Below are positions 24,424 to 35,375 of a stretch of 64,000 bases of DNA, one piece after another. Within the stretch, counting starts at the first letter, position 1. Every line of letters starts with the position of its first letter. Position numbers and translations under genes: made by a program. Source of the stretch: Rhodovulum steppense (lineage in GTDB: Bacteria; Pseudomonadota; Alphaproteobacteria; Rhodobacterales; Rhodobacteraceae); contig NZ_SLVM01000016.1 of NCBI RefSeq assembly GCF_004339675.1, forward strand, positions 1-64,000, given 5' to 3'. The notes beneath the pieces were generated by a model. That model was not told the DNA's origin. It saw nothing but the letters and a program-made list of their open reading frames with translations, and searched no databases.

Positions 24424-27222
24424 ATGGGCACGACATTCGGCAAGGGCTGCCACCTGCACCTGATCGACGGCTCGGCCTTCATCTTCCGCGCCTTCCACGC
24501 GCTGCCCCCCTTGACGCGGAAATCCGACGGGCTGCCGATCGGCGCGGTCTCGGGCTTCTGCAACATGATCCACAAATACGTCCAGGACAACGCGGGGCCG
24601 GATGCGCCGACCCATGTGGCCGTGGTCTTCGACAAGGGCAGCCACACCTTCCGCAACGATCTTTACGACCTCTACAAGGCCAACCGGGACGAGATGCCCG
24701 CCGATCTGCGCCCGCAGATCCCGCTGACCCGCGAGGCGACGCGCGCCTTCAACATCGCCTGTCTGGAACAGGAGGGGTTCGAGGCCGACGACATCATCGC
24801 CACCCTGACCCGCAGGGCGGTCGAGGCCGGGGGGCGGGTGACCATCATCAGTTCCGACAAGGACCTGATGCAGCTTGTCGGCAATGGCGTCGAGATGCTG
24901 GACGCGATGAAGGGCAAGCGCATCGGCGTCGAGGAGGTCGAGGAAAAGTTCGGCGTCGGCCCCGATCGTGTCGTGGACGTGCAGGCGCTGGCGGGCGATT
25001 CGGTCGACAACATCCCCGGCGCGCCGGGCATCGGGATCAAGACCGCCGCGCTCCTGATCCAGGAATATGGCGACCTGGAAACGCTGCTGGACCGCGCCGA
25101 GGACATCCCCCAGCCCAAGCGCCGCCAGACGCTGATCGAGCATCGCGCGCAGATCGAACTGTCGAAACGGCTGGTGACGCTGGACGCCGCGATGCCGCTG
25201 GAGGTGACGCTGGACGATCTGGAGGTGCGCGCGCCCGATCCCGCCACCCTGATGGACTTCCTCACGCAGATGGAGTTCCGCACGCTGACCCGGCGCATCG
25301 CCGACGCGCTGGGGCTGGAACCGCCCGCCGCCGCCGAACCCGCCCCGGCCGCGGATGCCGCGGCCCCCGCGCGGCTGCCCTTCACGCCCGAAACCTATGA
25401 CTGCGTGCGCGACGCCGCGGCGCTGCGGGACTGGATCGAGGCCGCGAATGCGCGGGGCTGGGTGGCCGTCGATACCGAGACCACCGGCCTAGACGAGATG
25501 CGCTGCGATCTGGTCGGCATCTCGCTGGCCGTCGAACCGGGGCGGGCCTGTTACATCCCGCTGGGCCACAAGACCGGCGGGGGCGACCTGTTCGGCGCGG
25601 ATGCGCTGGCCGAGGGGCAGATGCCGCTGGCCCAGGCGCTGGCGCTGCTCAAGCCGCTGCTCGAAGACCCGGCCGTGATGAAGATCGGCCAGAACATGAA
25701 ATACGACGCCAAGGTGCTGGCCCGCCATGGCATCGCGGTCGCGCCCATCGACGACACGATGCTGATGTCCTACGCGATGAATGCCGGGCTGCACGGCCAC
25801 GGGATGGACGCGCTGTCCGAACGCTATCTCGACCACAGCCCGATCCCGATCAAGTCGCTCCTGGGCACGGGGAAATCCCAGATCACCTTCGACCGGGTGC
25901 CGATCGACGAGGCGGTGAAATACGCCGCCGAGGATGCCGACATCACCCTGCGGCTGGCCCAGCTCTTCAAGCCGCAACTGCACCGGGCGCGCGTGACGAC
26001 CGTCTACGAGACGCTGGAACGCCCGCTGGTCCCCGTGCTGGCCGAGATGGAGATGACCGGCATCAAGGTCGACCGCGACACCCTCAGCCGCATGTCCAAC
26101 GCCTTCGCCCAGAAGATGGCGGGGCTGGAGGCCGATATCCACGAGCTTGCGGGCGAAAAATTCAATGTCGGCTCGCCCAAGCAGCTGGGCGAGATCCTGT
26201 TCGACAAGATGAGCCTTGCGGGCGGCAAGAAGGGCAAGACCGGCGCCTATGCCACCGGCGCCGACGTGCTGGAGGATCTGGCCGCCGAAGGCCACGACCT
26301 GCCCGCCCGCGTGCTGGACTGGCGCCAGATCGCCAAGCTGAAATCGACCTATACCGATGCGCTTCAGGACCATATCCACCCCGAAACGGGCCGGGTGCAT
26401 ACCTCCTACGTCATCACCGGCGCGGTGACGGGGCGGCTGGCCTCGACCGACCCGAACCTTCAGAACATCCCCGTCCGCTCCGAAGACGGCCGCCGGATCC
26501 GCGAGGCGTTCGTCGCCGATACGGGCAAGATTCTGGTCAGCCTCGATTACAGCCAGATCGAGCTGCGCATCCTTGCCCATGTCGCCGGCATCGACGCGCT
26601 GAAACAGGCGTTCCGCGAGGGCCAGGACATCCACGCCATGACCGCCTCCGAAATGTTCGACGTGCCGCTCGACCAGATGACGCCCGAGATCCGGCGCCGC
26701 GCCAAGGCGATCAATTTCGGCGTGATCTACGGCATCTCGGGCTTCGGCCTTGCCCGCCAGTTGCGCATCCCGCGCAGCGAGGCGCAGGGCTTCATCGACC
26801 GTTATTTCGAGCGTTTCCCGGGCATCAAGGACTACATGAGCGAAACCGTCGCCTTCGCCAGGGCCAAGGGCCATGTCCAGACCCTGTTCGGGCGCAGGAT
26901 CCACACCCCCGAAATCGGCGCCAAGGGGCCGCAGGCGGGCTTTGCCCAGCGCGCCGCGATCAACGCGCCGATCCAGGGCACGGCGGCCGACATCATCCGC
27001 CGCGCCATGATCCGGATGCCCGCCGCACTCGATGGTCTGCCCGCGCGGATGCTGTTGCAGGTCCATGACGAACTGGTCTTCGAGGTGGACGAGAACGCCG
27101 CCGAGGACGTGATCGCCCGCGTGCGCGATGTGATGGAGGGGGCGGCGATGCCCGCGGTCAAGCTGGATGTGCCGCTGGTGGTCGATGCCGGGCAGGGGGC
27201 GAACTGGGCGGCGGCGCATTGA
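24424..27222 (+). CDS. polA: DNA polymerase I
   Basis: A 932-residue enzyme for Okazaki-fragment maturation and repair. The 5'-3' exonuclease is at about 1-290. The 3'-5' exonuclease has intact acidic residues (DTETTGLDEM near 349, YDAKVLARHG, YAAEDADITL), so proofreading is likely. The polymerase domain has LVSLDYSQIELRILAH near 704, RAKAINFGVIYG and VHDELVFEV near 879. AAGGGGGA precedes the ATG at 24424; an in-frame ATG 13 codons earlier is less well placed. Confidence 0.96.
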   Translation: MGTTFGKGCHLHLIDGSAFIFRAFHALPPLTRKSDGLPIGAVSGFCNMIHKYVQDNAGPDAPTHVAVVFDKGSHTFRNDLYDLYKANRDEMPADLRPQIPLTREATRAFNIACLEQEGFEADDIIATLTRRAVEAGGRVTIISSDKDLMQLVGNGVEMLDAMKGKRIGVEEVEEKFGVGPDRVVDVQALAGDSVDNIPGAPGIGIKTAALLIQEYGDLETLLDRAEDIPQPKRRQTLIEHRAQIELSKRLVTLDAAMPLEVTLDDLEVRAPDPATLMDFLTQMEFRTLTRRIADALGLEPPAAAEPAPAADAAAPARLPFTPETYDCVRDAAALRDWIEAANARGWVAVDTETTGLDEMRCDLVGISLAVEPGRACYIPLGHKTGGGDLFGADALAEGQMPLAQALALLKPLLEDPAVMKIGQNMKYDAKVLARHGIAVAPIDDTMLMSYAMNAGLHGHGMDALSERYLDHSPIPIKSLLGTGKSQITFDRVPIDEAVKYAAEDADITLRLAQLFKPQLHRARVTTVYETLERPLVPVLAEMEMTGIKVDRDTLSRMSNAFAQKMAGLEADIHELAGEKFNVGSPKQLGEILFDKMSLAGGKKGKTGAYATGADVLEDLAAEGHDLPARVLDWRQIAKLKSTYTDALQDHIHPETGRVHTSYVITGAVTGRLASTDPNLQNIPVRSEDGRRIREAFVADTGKILVSLDYSQIELRILAHVAGIDALKQAFREGQDIHAMTASEMFDVPLDQMTPEIRRRAKAINFGVIYGISGFGLARQLRIPRSEAQGFIDRYFERFPGIKDYMSETVAFARAKGHVQTLFGRRIHTPEIGAKGPQAGFAQRAAINAPIQGTAADIIRRAMIRMPAALDGLPARMLLQVHDELVFEVDENAAEDVIARVRDVMEGAAMPAVKLDVPLVVDAGQGANWAAAH

Positions 27223-27259
27223 CGGCGGGCCTGGCGCCGCGCAAGCCCCGGCGCATCGC

Positions 27260-27838
27260 TCAGGGCAGTTCGGCCGCAGGGATCACGGGGAAGAACGCCC
27301 CGCCCGAGCGCAGCCCGAACCAGTCCGCGCCCTCATGCGCTTCGGTCGTGCCGATCTCGACCAGCCGGTAAAAGCTCTTGCGGTCGATCCGCGCCTCCAG
27401 CCCGCTGCGGACATGAACATAGGGCGCGGGCTCGCCGGTTACGGCATCGCGGGTGACGCGGATCGGATGATCCGGCCCGGCCGCAACCCGGTCGCCGACA
27501 TTGGTGACAAAGGTCAGGACCTGCCCGGCACCCTCGCCCGTCCGCTCGAAATCGACGGCGACAAAGGGCACGTCCTCGACCGTGATCCCCACCTTCTCGA
27601 CCGGCGTGACCAGGAAATACCGCGCGCCCTCGCGTTTCAGGATGGTCGAGAACAGCCGCACCAAGGGCGCCCGTCCGATCGGCGTGCCAAGGTAGAACCA
27701 GGTCCCGTCGCGCGCGATCCGCATGTCGATATCCCCGCAGAAGGGCGGGTTCCACATCTCGACCGGCGGCAGCTTCCCCTCGCGCGCCGCCGCGCTGGCC
27801 GTGGCGGCCAGCCTGTCGGGATCGGGTTTCACGATCAT
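27260..27838 (-). CDS. DUF1285 family protein
   Basis: A 192-residue protein of the DUF1285 family, of unknown function. Family hallmarks are WNPPFCGDIDMRIARDGTWF (about residues 29-48) and FYLGTPIGRAPLVRLFSTIL. Two in-frame upstream ATGs (27862, 27898) are possible starts; none has a clear ribosome binding site. The last two ATGs are each preceded by the same GCGTCACAA, part of a 12-bp repeat. Divergent from the moxR operon, convergent with polA. Confidence 0.8.
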   Translation of the reverse strand: MIVKPDPDRLAATASAAAREGKLPPVEMWNPPFCGDIDMRIARDGTWFYLGTPIGRAPLVRLFSTILKREGARYFLVTPVEKVGITVEDVPFVAVDFERTGEGAGQVLTFVTNVGDRVAAGPDHPIRVTRDAVTGEPAPYVHVRSGLEARIDRKSFYRLVEIGTTEAHEGADWFGLRSGGAFFPVIPAAELP

Positions 27839-27921
27839 TTGTGACGCTTCGGTTTTTGCCATTTGTGACGCGGGCGATATGTGGCGATACTGGCCCATAT
27901 AGCATCGCAGGGAGAGATGTC

Positions 27922-28925
<1,004 letters not shown>

Positions 28926-28929
<4 letters not shown>

Positions 28930-29801
28930 GCGATCCCGCCGCCCTCCGCGCCCGGGCCGAGGGGCTGGCGGCCGCGCTGCCGCCGCTTCTGGCCGATGCC
29001 GAGCATCTGGCGCAGGCGGTGCTGCTGGGCGAGCACGGGCGCAGGCGGGCGGGCACGGGCGACGAGTTCTGGCAATACCGCCCGGCCCATGCGGGCGACG
29101 GGGCGCGGATGATCGACTGGCGCCGCTCGGGCCGGTCGGATGCCCATTTCGTGCGCGAACGCGAATGGCAGGCGGCGCAAAGCGTGCTGCTCTGGGTCGA
29201 TGCCTCGGCGTCGATGGGGTTTTCGGGGGCGAAGTCGCATCCGACCAAGGCCGAACGCGCCCGCGTCCTTGCGCTGGCCATTTCGGTCCTGCTGACCCGC
29301 GGTGGCGAGCGGGTGGGGCTTGCGGGCACCGGCCTGCCCGCGCGGCGCGGGCCGCTGCAATTGTTGCGCATTGCCGAGGCGCTGGGCGGGACCGACCCCG
29401 CGGCGGATTACGGCGCCCCCGAGGCACGCAGCATGCCGCCCCATTCGCGCGCGGTGTTCCTGTCGGATTTCCTGGGCGATCCGGCGCCGGTCGAGCGGGC
29501 CTTGACCGAGGCCGCCGACAAGGGCGTGAAGGGCGCGATGTTGCAGATCCTCGACCCCGTGGAAGAGGCGTTCCCCTTCGACGGTCGCACGATCTTCGAA
29601 AGCATGGGCGGCAGCCTGCGCCATGAAACGCTCAAGGCAGGCGATCTGCGCGGCCGCTACCTGGACCGGCTGGCGATGCGCAAGGCGCGGCTGGCCGATC
29701 TGGCCCGCGCGACGGGCTGGCATTTCTCGACCCATCACACCGGCGAGTCGGCGCAGGGCTCGCTGCTCTGGCTCTTTCGCGCGCTGGAACGGGTGCATTG
29801 A
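28926..29801 (+). CDS. DUF58 domain protein
   Basis: A 291-residue DUF58 protein. The DUF58 core motif DEFWQYRPAHAGDGARMIDW is at about 41-60, and a vWA-like strand LLWVDASASMGFSG follows with the metal-site DxSxS pattern. It likely partners the upstream MoxR ATPase. The GTG start overlaps the moxR stop. Confidence 0.9.
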
Positions 29802-32557
29802 TGTGGACGCTGGGCGGCATCGGCTTCACCGCGCCCGCGCTCCTTTGGGCGCTGCTGGCGCTGCCCGCGCTGTGGTTCCTGCTGCGCGCCGTGCCGCCCG
29901 CGCCGATCCGGCGGCGGTTTCCCGGCGTCGCGCTGCTGCTCGGCCTGACCGATGACGAGACCCAGACCGACAAGACGCCCTGGTGGCTGTTGCTGCTGCG
30001 CATGCTGGCAGTGGCGGCGCTGATCCTGGGCTTTGCAGGCCCCGTCCTGAACCCGCAGGAGCGTCAGCCGGGGCAGGGGCCGCTTTTGGTCTTCATCGAC
30101 GGCACATGGGCCGATGCGCGCGACTGGCCGCGCCGGATCGACCGGGTCGCGGCGCTTCTGGACGAGGCCGGGCGCGACGGGCGGCCCGTGGCGGTGGTGC
30201 AGGCGACGGCCCTGCCCGAGGCGGGGCTTCCCCTCCAGTCGGCCGAGGCCTGGGCCAGCCGTCTGGCCGGTCTGAAGCCCGCCGCCTGGCTGCCCGATCC
30301 GGCGGCGCTGTCGGACTGGGCCGGGGCGCTGGAGGGCGGCTTCGACACGTTCTGGATGTCGGGCGGGCTGGATTACGAGGGGCGGCGCGACCTGATCGCG
30401 CGGTTCGAGGCGGCGGGAACCCTGCGCGTCTTCGAAAGCCCGCGCCCGGTTCTGGCGCTGCGCCCCGCGATCTTCGAGGATGGCGCGATAAGGCTGACCG
30501 CGCTGCGCGCCGGGCCGGGAGAGACCTCCGAGATCACGCTGGCCGCGACGGGGCGCGATCCGGCGGGCGTGGAACGGGTGCTGGCGCGGGTGCCTGCCGG
30601 TTTCGAACCGGGCGCCGCCGAGGTGACGGCGGACCTCGTCCTGCCGCCCGAATTGCGCAACCGGATCAGCCGCTTCGCCATCGAGGGCGTGCGCTCCGCC
30701 GGTGCGGTCAGCCTGACCGATGACAGCCTGAAACGGCGGCGCGTGGCGCTGATCGCGGGGCGCGACGACCGCGAGGGGCTGCAACTGCTCTCGCCGCTGT
30801 TCTACCTGCAAAAGGCGCTGGACCCGACCGCCGACCTGATCGACGGCGCGCTGGCCGACATCATCCTCGCCAGCCCCGATGTGATCGTGCTGGCCGATGT
30901 CGCGACCCTCTCCGCCGCCGAGGCCGAGGCGTTGCAGGACTGGGTCGAGCGCGGCGGGCTTCTGGTGCGCTTTGCCGGGCCGCGGCTGGCCGCCTCGGAT
31001 ATCAGCCGCGATGCCGAGGATCCGCTGATGCCGGTGCGGCTGCGCGCAGGCGGGCGCACCGTGGGCGGCGCGATGAGCTGGGGCGAGCCCAAGGCGCTGC
31101 GCCCCTTCGCCGAAACCTCGCCCTTCTTCGGGCTGACGATCCCCGGCGATGTGCAGGTCACTGCGCAGGTCATGGCCCAGCCCGATCCGCAACTGGCCGA
31201 ACGCGCGATCGCGGCGCTGGCCGACGGCACGCCGCTGGTCACGCGCAAGCGGCTGGAAGACGGGCAGGTGGTTCTGTTCCACGTCACGGCCAATGCGGAA
31301 TGGTCCACGCTGCCGCTTTCGGGGCTGTTCGTGCAGATGCTGGAACGGCTGGCGGTCTCGACCCGCCCCGCCCGGCCCGAGGTGGACGAGCTGCGCGGCA
31401 CGACCTGGGTTGCGGAAACCGTTCTGGACGGCTTCGGCGAGGCGGGCGAGGCGGGCAATCTGCCCGGCATCCCCGGCGAACGCCTGGCCGAGGCACGCCC
31501 CGCCCCCGACCTTCCGCCCGGGCTGTATGCCGGCGAGGATCGCCGGCTTGCGCTGAACGTGATCGGCCCCGAAACGGCGCTGACCCCCACGACATGGCCC
31601 GCGCGCATCCCGGTCGAGGGGCTGGCCGTCGCGCGCGAAACCCTGCTCAAGGGCTGGGTTCTGACGGCCGCGCTGGCGATCCTGGCCGCCGACATTCTGG
31701 CGTCCCTGTGGCTGTCGGGGCGGCTCAGGGGGCAACGCTCGGGCGCGGCGGCGGTCCTCGTGCTGGCGCTGATGCTGCCCCGGGGCGCCGAGGCGCAGGT
31801 GGACGAGCTGGCGCTTCGGGCCACGACCGAGGTGGTGCTGGCCCATGTGCTGACCGGCGATGCCCGGGTGGACGAGGTGGCGCGCGCCGGGCTCTGGGGG
31901 TTGTCGCAGAAGCTGATCCAGCGCACCTCGATCGAACCGGCGGACCCGATCGCGGTGAACCTCGAAACCGACGAGCTGTCGTTCTTTCCCTTCCTCTACT
32001 GGCCGGTGACGGCGAACCAGCCGATCCCCTCGCCCGAGGCCTATGCCCGGCTGAACCGCTACCTGCGCACCGGCGGGATGATCCTGTTCGACACCCGCGA
32101 CGCCGATGTGGCCCGCTTCGGCGGCGCCTCGCCCGAAGGGCGGCGGCTCCAGCAACTGGCCCGCCCGCTGGACGTGCCGCCGCTGGAACCCCTGCCCGCC
32201 GATCATGTGCTGACGCGCACCTTCTACCTGTTGCAGGATTTCCCCGGCCGCCACACCAGCCGCGATGTCTGGGTCGAGGCCGCCCCCGCGGATGCCGAAC
32301 AGGCCGAGGGGATGCCGTTCCGCGACCTCAATGACGGGGTGACGCCGGTGGTGATCGGCGGCAATGACTGGGCCGCGGCCTGGGCGGTGGATGCGCAGGG
32401 CGGCGCGATGTTCCCGGTGGGCCGCGGCTATGCAGGCGAACGGCAACGGGAAATCGCCTATCGCTTCGGCGTCAACCTGATCATGCATGTGCTGACCGGC
32501 AACTACAAATCCGACCAGGTCCATGTGCCCGCACTTCTGGACAGGCTGGGCCAATGA
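29801..32557 (+). CDS. DUF4159 membrane protein with BatA-like N-terminus
   Basis: A 918-residue protein. The BatA-type N-terminus has two helices (about 7-28 and 62-80) flanking the RRRFPGVALL motif. A large middle region contains a glutamine-amidotransferase-like fold segment (VIVLADVATLSAAEAEALQD, then FAGPRLA). A membrane helix follows near 625-650. The C-terminal DUF4159 domain starts near 665 with the LSFFPFLYWPVT block and RTGGMILFDTRD. ATG 29801 overlaps the DUF58 stop. Probably works at the inner membrane with MoxR and DUF58. Confidence 0.88.
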   Translation: MWTLGGIGFTAPALLWALLALPALWFLLRAVPPAPIRRRFPGVALLLGLTDDETQTDKTPWWLLLLRMLAVAALILGFAGPVLNPQERQPGQGPLLVFIDGTWADARDWPRRIDRVAALLDEAGRDGRPVAVVQATALPEAGLPLQSAEAWASRLAGLKPAAWLPDPAALSDWAGALEGGFDTFWMSGGLDYEGRRDLIARFEAAGTLRVFESPRPVLALRPAIFEDGAIRLTALRAGPGETSEITLAATGRDPAGVERVLARVPAGFEPGAAEVTADLVLPPELRNRISRFAIEGVRSAGAVSLTDDSLKRRRVALIAGRDDREGLQLLSPLFYLQKALDPTADLIDGALADIILASPDVIVLADVATLSAAEAEALQDWVERGGLLVRFAGPRLAASDISRDAEDPLMPVRLRAGGRTVGGAMSWGEPKALRPFAETSPFFGLTIPGDVQVTAQVMAQPDPQLAERAIAALADGTPLVTRKRLEDGQVVLFHVTANAEWSTLPLSGLFVQMLERLAVSTRPARPEVDELRGTTWVAETVLDGFGEAGEAGNLPGIPGERLAEARPAPDLPPGLYAGEDRRLALNVIGPETALTPTTWPARIPVEGLAVARETLLKGWVLTAALAILAADILASLWLSGRLRGQRSGAAAVLVLALMLPRGAEAQVDELALRATTEVVLAHVLTGDARVDEVARAGLWGLSQKLIQRTSIEPADPIAVNLETDELSFFPFLYWPVTANQPIPSPEAYARLNRYLRTGGMILFDTRDADVARFGGASPEGRRLQQLARPLDVPPLEPLPADHVLTRTFYLLQDFPGRHTSRDVWVEAAPADAEQAEGMPFRDLNDGVTPVVIGGNDWAAAWAVDAQGGAMFPVGRGYAGERQREIAYRFGVNLIMHVLTGNYKSDQVHVPALLDRLGQ

Positions 32558-34605
32558 CCGGCAACGTGATCCTCGATCCGCTGATCCCCTGGCCGCTGGT
32601 CTGGGTGCTGACGGCCCTGGCCGTCGCGATCACCGGCCTTGCCCTGTGGCGCGGGCTGGCGGGCTGGTGGCTGCGGGGGCTGGCGGCGGCGGCGATCCTG
32701 GCGGCGCTGGTCAATCCCGCGCTCCAGACCGAGGAACGCAACCCGCTGTCGGACATCGTGGTTCTGGTGGTCGATGACAGCGCCAGCCAGCGCCTTGCCG
32801 ACCGCCCCGAACAGACCGCCGCCGCCATCGCCCGGATCGAGGCCGAGATCGCGGCGCTGGAAAATACCGAACTGCGCATCCTCCGCGTGGGCGATGGCGA
32901 GGGCAACGAGGGCACGCTTCTGATGACCGCGCTGGCCGCCGCGCTGGCCGAGGTGCCGCGCGCCCGGCTGGCGGGGGCGATCCTGCTGACCGACGGGCAG
33001 GTGCACGATCTGGACCGCGCGCCGCCCATGGCCGCGCCGCTGCACGCGCTGCTGACCGGACAGCGCGACGACTGGGACCGGCGGCTGGTGGTGCGCAATG
33101 CCCCGGCCTTTGCGATTCTTGGCGAACAGGTCATGCTGACGCTGCGGATCGAGGATCAGGGCGCGGTGCCCGCCACGCTCGGCCAGACGACGCAGGTCCG
33201 GGTGGCCATCGATGGCGGGCCTGCGCAAAGCTACACGGTGCCGCTGAACCGCGATATCGACGTGCCGCTGGTGCTGGACCATGCGGGCCGGAACGTGATC
33301 CAGTTCTCGGTGGCGCTCGAAGAGGGCGAACTGACCGACCGCAACAATGCCGCCGTGGTCCAGATCAACGGCGTGCGCGACCGGCTGCGCGTCCTGCTGG
33401 TCTCGGGCGAGCCGCATGCGGGCGAACGGACCTGGCGCAACCTGCTGAAATCGGACAGTTCCGTGGACCTCGTCCATTTCACGATCCTGCGCCCGCCCGA
33501 CAAGCATGACGGCGTGCCGGTGTCGGAACTGTCGCTGATCGCCTTTCCCACGCGCGAGCTGTTCCTCGACAAGATCGACGAGTTCGACCTGATCATCTTC
33601 GACCGCTACAAGCGGCGCGGCATCCTGCCCGGGCTCTATCTCGAGAATGTGCGCGACTATGTCGAAAAGGGCGGCGCGGTGCTGATCGCGGCCGGACCCG
33701 AATTTGCCAGCGCGGATTCGCTCTACCGCTCGCCTCTGGCCCAGATCCTGCCCGCCGCGCCCACGGCGCGCGTCCTCGAAGAGGGCTTCCGCCCCGAGAT
33801 CACCGAACTGGGCCAGCGCCACCCGGTGACCGAGGGGCTGGAGGCCGAGGCCGACGGCCCCTGGGGCCGCTGGTTCCGCCTGATCGAACTTGAGGCCGGA
33901 GGCGGGCAGGCGGTGATGTCCGGCCCCGGCGCGCGGCCGCTTCTGCTGCTCGACCGGGTGGGCGAGGGGCGCGTGGCGCTGATGGCCTCGGATCACGCCT
34001 GGCTGTGGAATCGCGGCTTCGAGGGCGGCGGGCCACAGATGGAACTGCTGCGCCAGCTCGCGCACTGGATGATGAAGGAACCCGACCTCGAAGAGGAATC
34101 GCTGGGCGCCGCCGCCGAGGGCCAGACCATGACGATCACCCGCCGCTCGCTGTCCGAAGGCGCGCGCGGCGTCGAGATCACCCGCCCCGATGGCGAGACC
34201 GAGACGCTGGATCTGCAGGAAACCGCGCCGGGCCGGTTCCAGGCCACCTATGAAGGGCCAGAGATCGGGCTTTACCGTCTGTCGGATGCGGAACTGGAAA
34301 CCGTGATCGCATTGGGACCGTCTGCGCCCCGCGAATTCGAGGAAACGATCGCCAGCGGCGTGCCGCTGGCCCCCGCGGTCGAGCCGACGCGGGGCGGCAT
34401 CCTGCCGATCCATGCCGGGCTGCCCGACATCCGCACCGTGCGCGAGGGGCGGCTGGCGGCGGGCCGGGGCTGGATCGGGATCACCCCGCGCGGGGCCTAC
34501 CTGACCGCCGATCTGCGCATCACGCCGCTGGCCCCGGCCTGGGCGATGCTGCTGCTCGCTGCCGCCCTCAGCCTGGGCGCCTGGCTGCGCGAGGGGCGCC
34601 GCTAG
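32554..34605 (+). CDS. Large membrane protein with vWA-like and amidotransferase-like regions
   Basis: A 683-residue protein of no named family that I can assign. Two N-terminal helices (about 10-30, 38-52) are followed by a vWA-like domain with DIVVLVVDDSASQRLADRP (DxSxS metal site) and AGAILLTDGQVHD. A segment resembling class I glutamine amidotransferase folds (LIIFDRYKRRGILPGLYLEN, GGAVLIAAGPEF) follows, and a C-terminal helix near 660-676. Fourth gene of the MoxR operon; an intergenic repeat copy begins 11 bases after it. Confidence 0.8.
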   Translation: MTGNVILDPLIPWPLVWVLTALAVAITGLALWRGLAGWWLRGLAAAAILAALVNPALQTEERNPLSDIVVLVVDDSASQRLADRPEQTAAAIARIEAEIAALENTELRILRVGDGEGNEGTLLMTALAAALAEVPRARLAGAILLTDGQVHDLDRAPPMAAPLHALLTGQRDDWDRRLVVRNAPAFAILGEQVMLTLRIEDQGAVPATLGQTTQVRVAIDGGPAQSYTVPLNRDIDVPLVLDHAGRNVIQFSVALEEGELTDRNNAAVVQINGVRDRLRVLLVSGEPHAGERTWRNLLKSDSSVDLVHFTILRPPDKHDGVPVSELSLIAFPTRELFLDKIDEFDLIIFDRYKRRGILPGLYLENVRDYVEKGGAVLIAAGPEFASADSLYRSPLAQILPAAPTARVLEEGFRPEITELGQRHPVTEGLEAEADGPWGRWFRLIELEAGGGQAVMSGPGARPLLLLDRVGEGRVALMASDHAWLWNRGFEGGGPQMELLRQLAHWMMKEPDLEEESLGAAAEGQTMTITRRSLSEGARGVEITRPDGETETLDLQETAPGRFQATYEGPEIGLYRLSDAELETVIALGPSAPREFEETIASGVPLAPAVEPTRGGILPIHAGLPDIRTVREGRLAAGRGWIGITPRGAYLTADLRITPLAPAWAMLLLAAALSLGAWLREGRR

Positions 34606-34616
34606 CTGCGCCCCAG

Positions 34617-34675
34617 TTCTTTTTTGGCCGCAAATATCCCGGGAGGAGTCTGCAAGGATGGGCGGCAGTGCCCGC
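34617..34675 (+). repeat. Two-hairpin intergenic element, copy 2
   Basis: TTCTTTTTTGGCCG, CAAATATCCCGGGAGG, hairpin 1 GTCT-GCAA-GGAT (34648-34659) and hairpin 2 GGGC...GCCC (34660-34673). Stem 1 differs from copy 1 at two positions, and both changes keep wobble pairing (G-C to G-U and C-G to U-G). It begins 11 bases after the last gene of the MoxR operon. Confidence 0.8.
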
Positions 34676-34698
34676 CTGATCCGGCCCCGCCACGCGCT

Positions 34699-35307
34699 CT
34701 ATCTGGTGTTGCTGGTCGAGGCGGTGTCGGTCAGGCCCGCGGCGGCGGCCTTTTCGGCCAGAACCTCGGCACGGGGACGCCAGCGATAGGTCGGATCTTC
34801 GGCCGTGCGCGCCCAGAACAGGTCGCCCCCCGTCCGCCACGGGTCGAGCACCACGCCCGCCTGCAAAGGATCGCCCTTTCGGCTGAGGATCACCGTGGAA
34901 TGGTCGATCCGGAACAGCCGCTCGCCGGGCGAGATGGCGCGGTGCAGTTGCAGCGTGCGGAACCCTTCCTGGGCCAGGCGGGCCTCCATGTCCTCGGCCC
35001 AGTGATAGCACAGGCCCCGGTCGCGCAGGCCCATGTTGACCTTGGTGTTATGCACCAGCGGCGGGTCGGTCACGCGGTAGTCGCGCGCCAGCTGGCGGGC
35101 ATGGGCATGCGCGATCTCGGCGGCGCGGGCGGCCTCGGCGGGGTCGATGCCGGGGCCCAGATCCTGGATCGTGCGCGCCAGCGCCGTGACCTCGGCGGGG
35201 TCGGGCGGGGGCAGGCCGTCCTGTCCCGGGGGAGCGGCGGCGCAGCCGGCCAGCGCGAGGGCGGCCACCAGCATCGGCGCGGCGAGGGGGGAACGGGTTC
35301 TGGTCAC
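34699..35307 (-). CDS. Lipoprotein of unknown function
   Basis: A 202-residue protein with signal peptide and lipobox (ALALAGC, Cys22). The mature part has a conserved-looking core NTKVNMGLRDRGLCYHWAED and GERLFRIDHSTVILS with Cys and His residues that hint at an enzyme-like fold, but I do not recognise the family. The GTG start at 35305-35307 is chosen because it gives the signal peptide directly. Confidence 0.75.
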   Translation of the reverse strand: MTRTRSPLAAPMLVAALALAGCAAAPPGQDGLPPPDPAEVTALARTIQDLGPGIDPAEAARAAEIAHAHARQLARDYRVTDPPLVHNTKVNMGLRDRGLCYHWAEDMEARLAQEGFRTLQLHRAISPGERLFRIDHSTVILSRKGDPLQAGVVLDPWRTGGDLFWARTAEDPTYRWRPRAEVLAEKAAAAGLTDTASTSNTR

Positions 35308-35375
35308 GGGCGCTCCGTCGGGTCGATGGCGTTGGTCACTGGCTAGCCCGGCTCTGTCCGTCTGTCGAGCGGTCC

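Noticed and set aside
29735..32554. A 939-codon open frame on the minus strand opposite the DUF4159 gene
   Set aside because: It is a shadow of third-position GC bias; the product is low-complexity Arg/Gly/His/Gln with no domain, and the plus-strand gene is clearly real.
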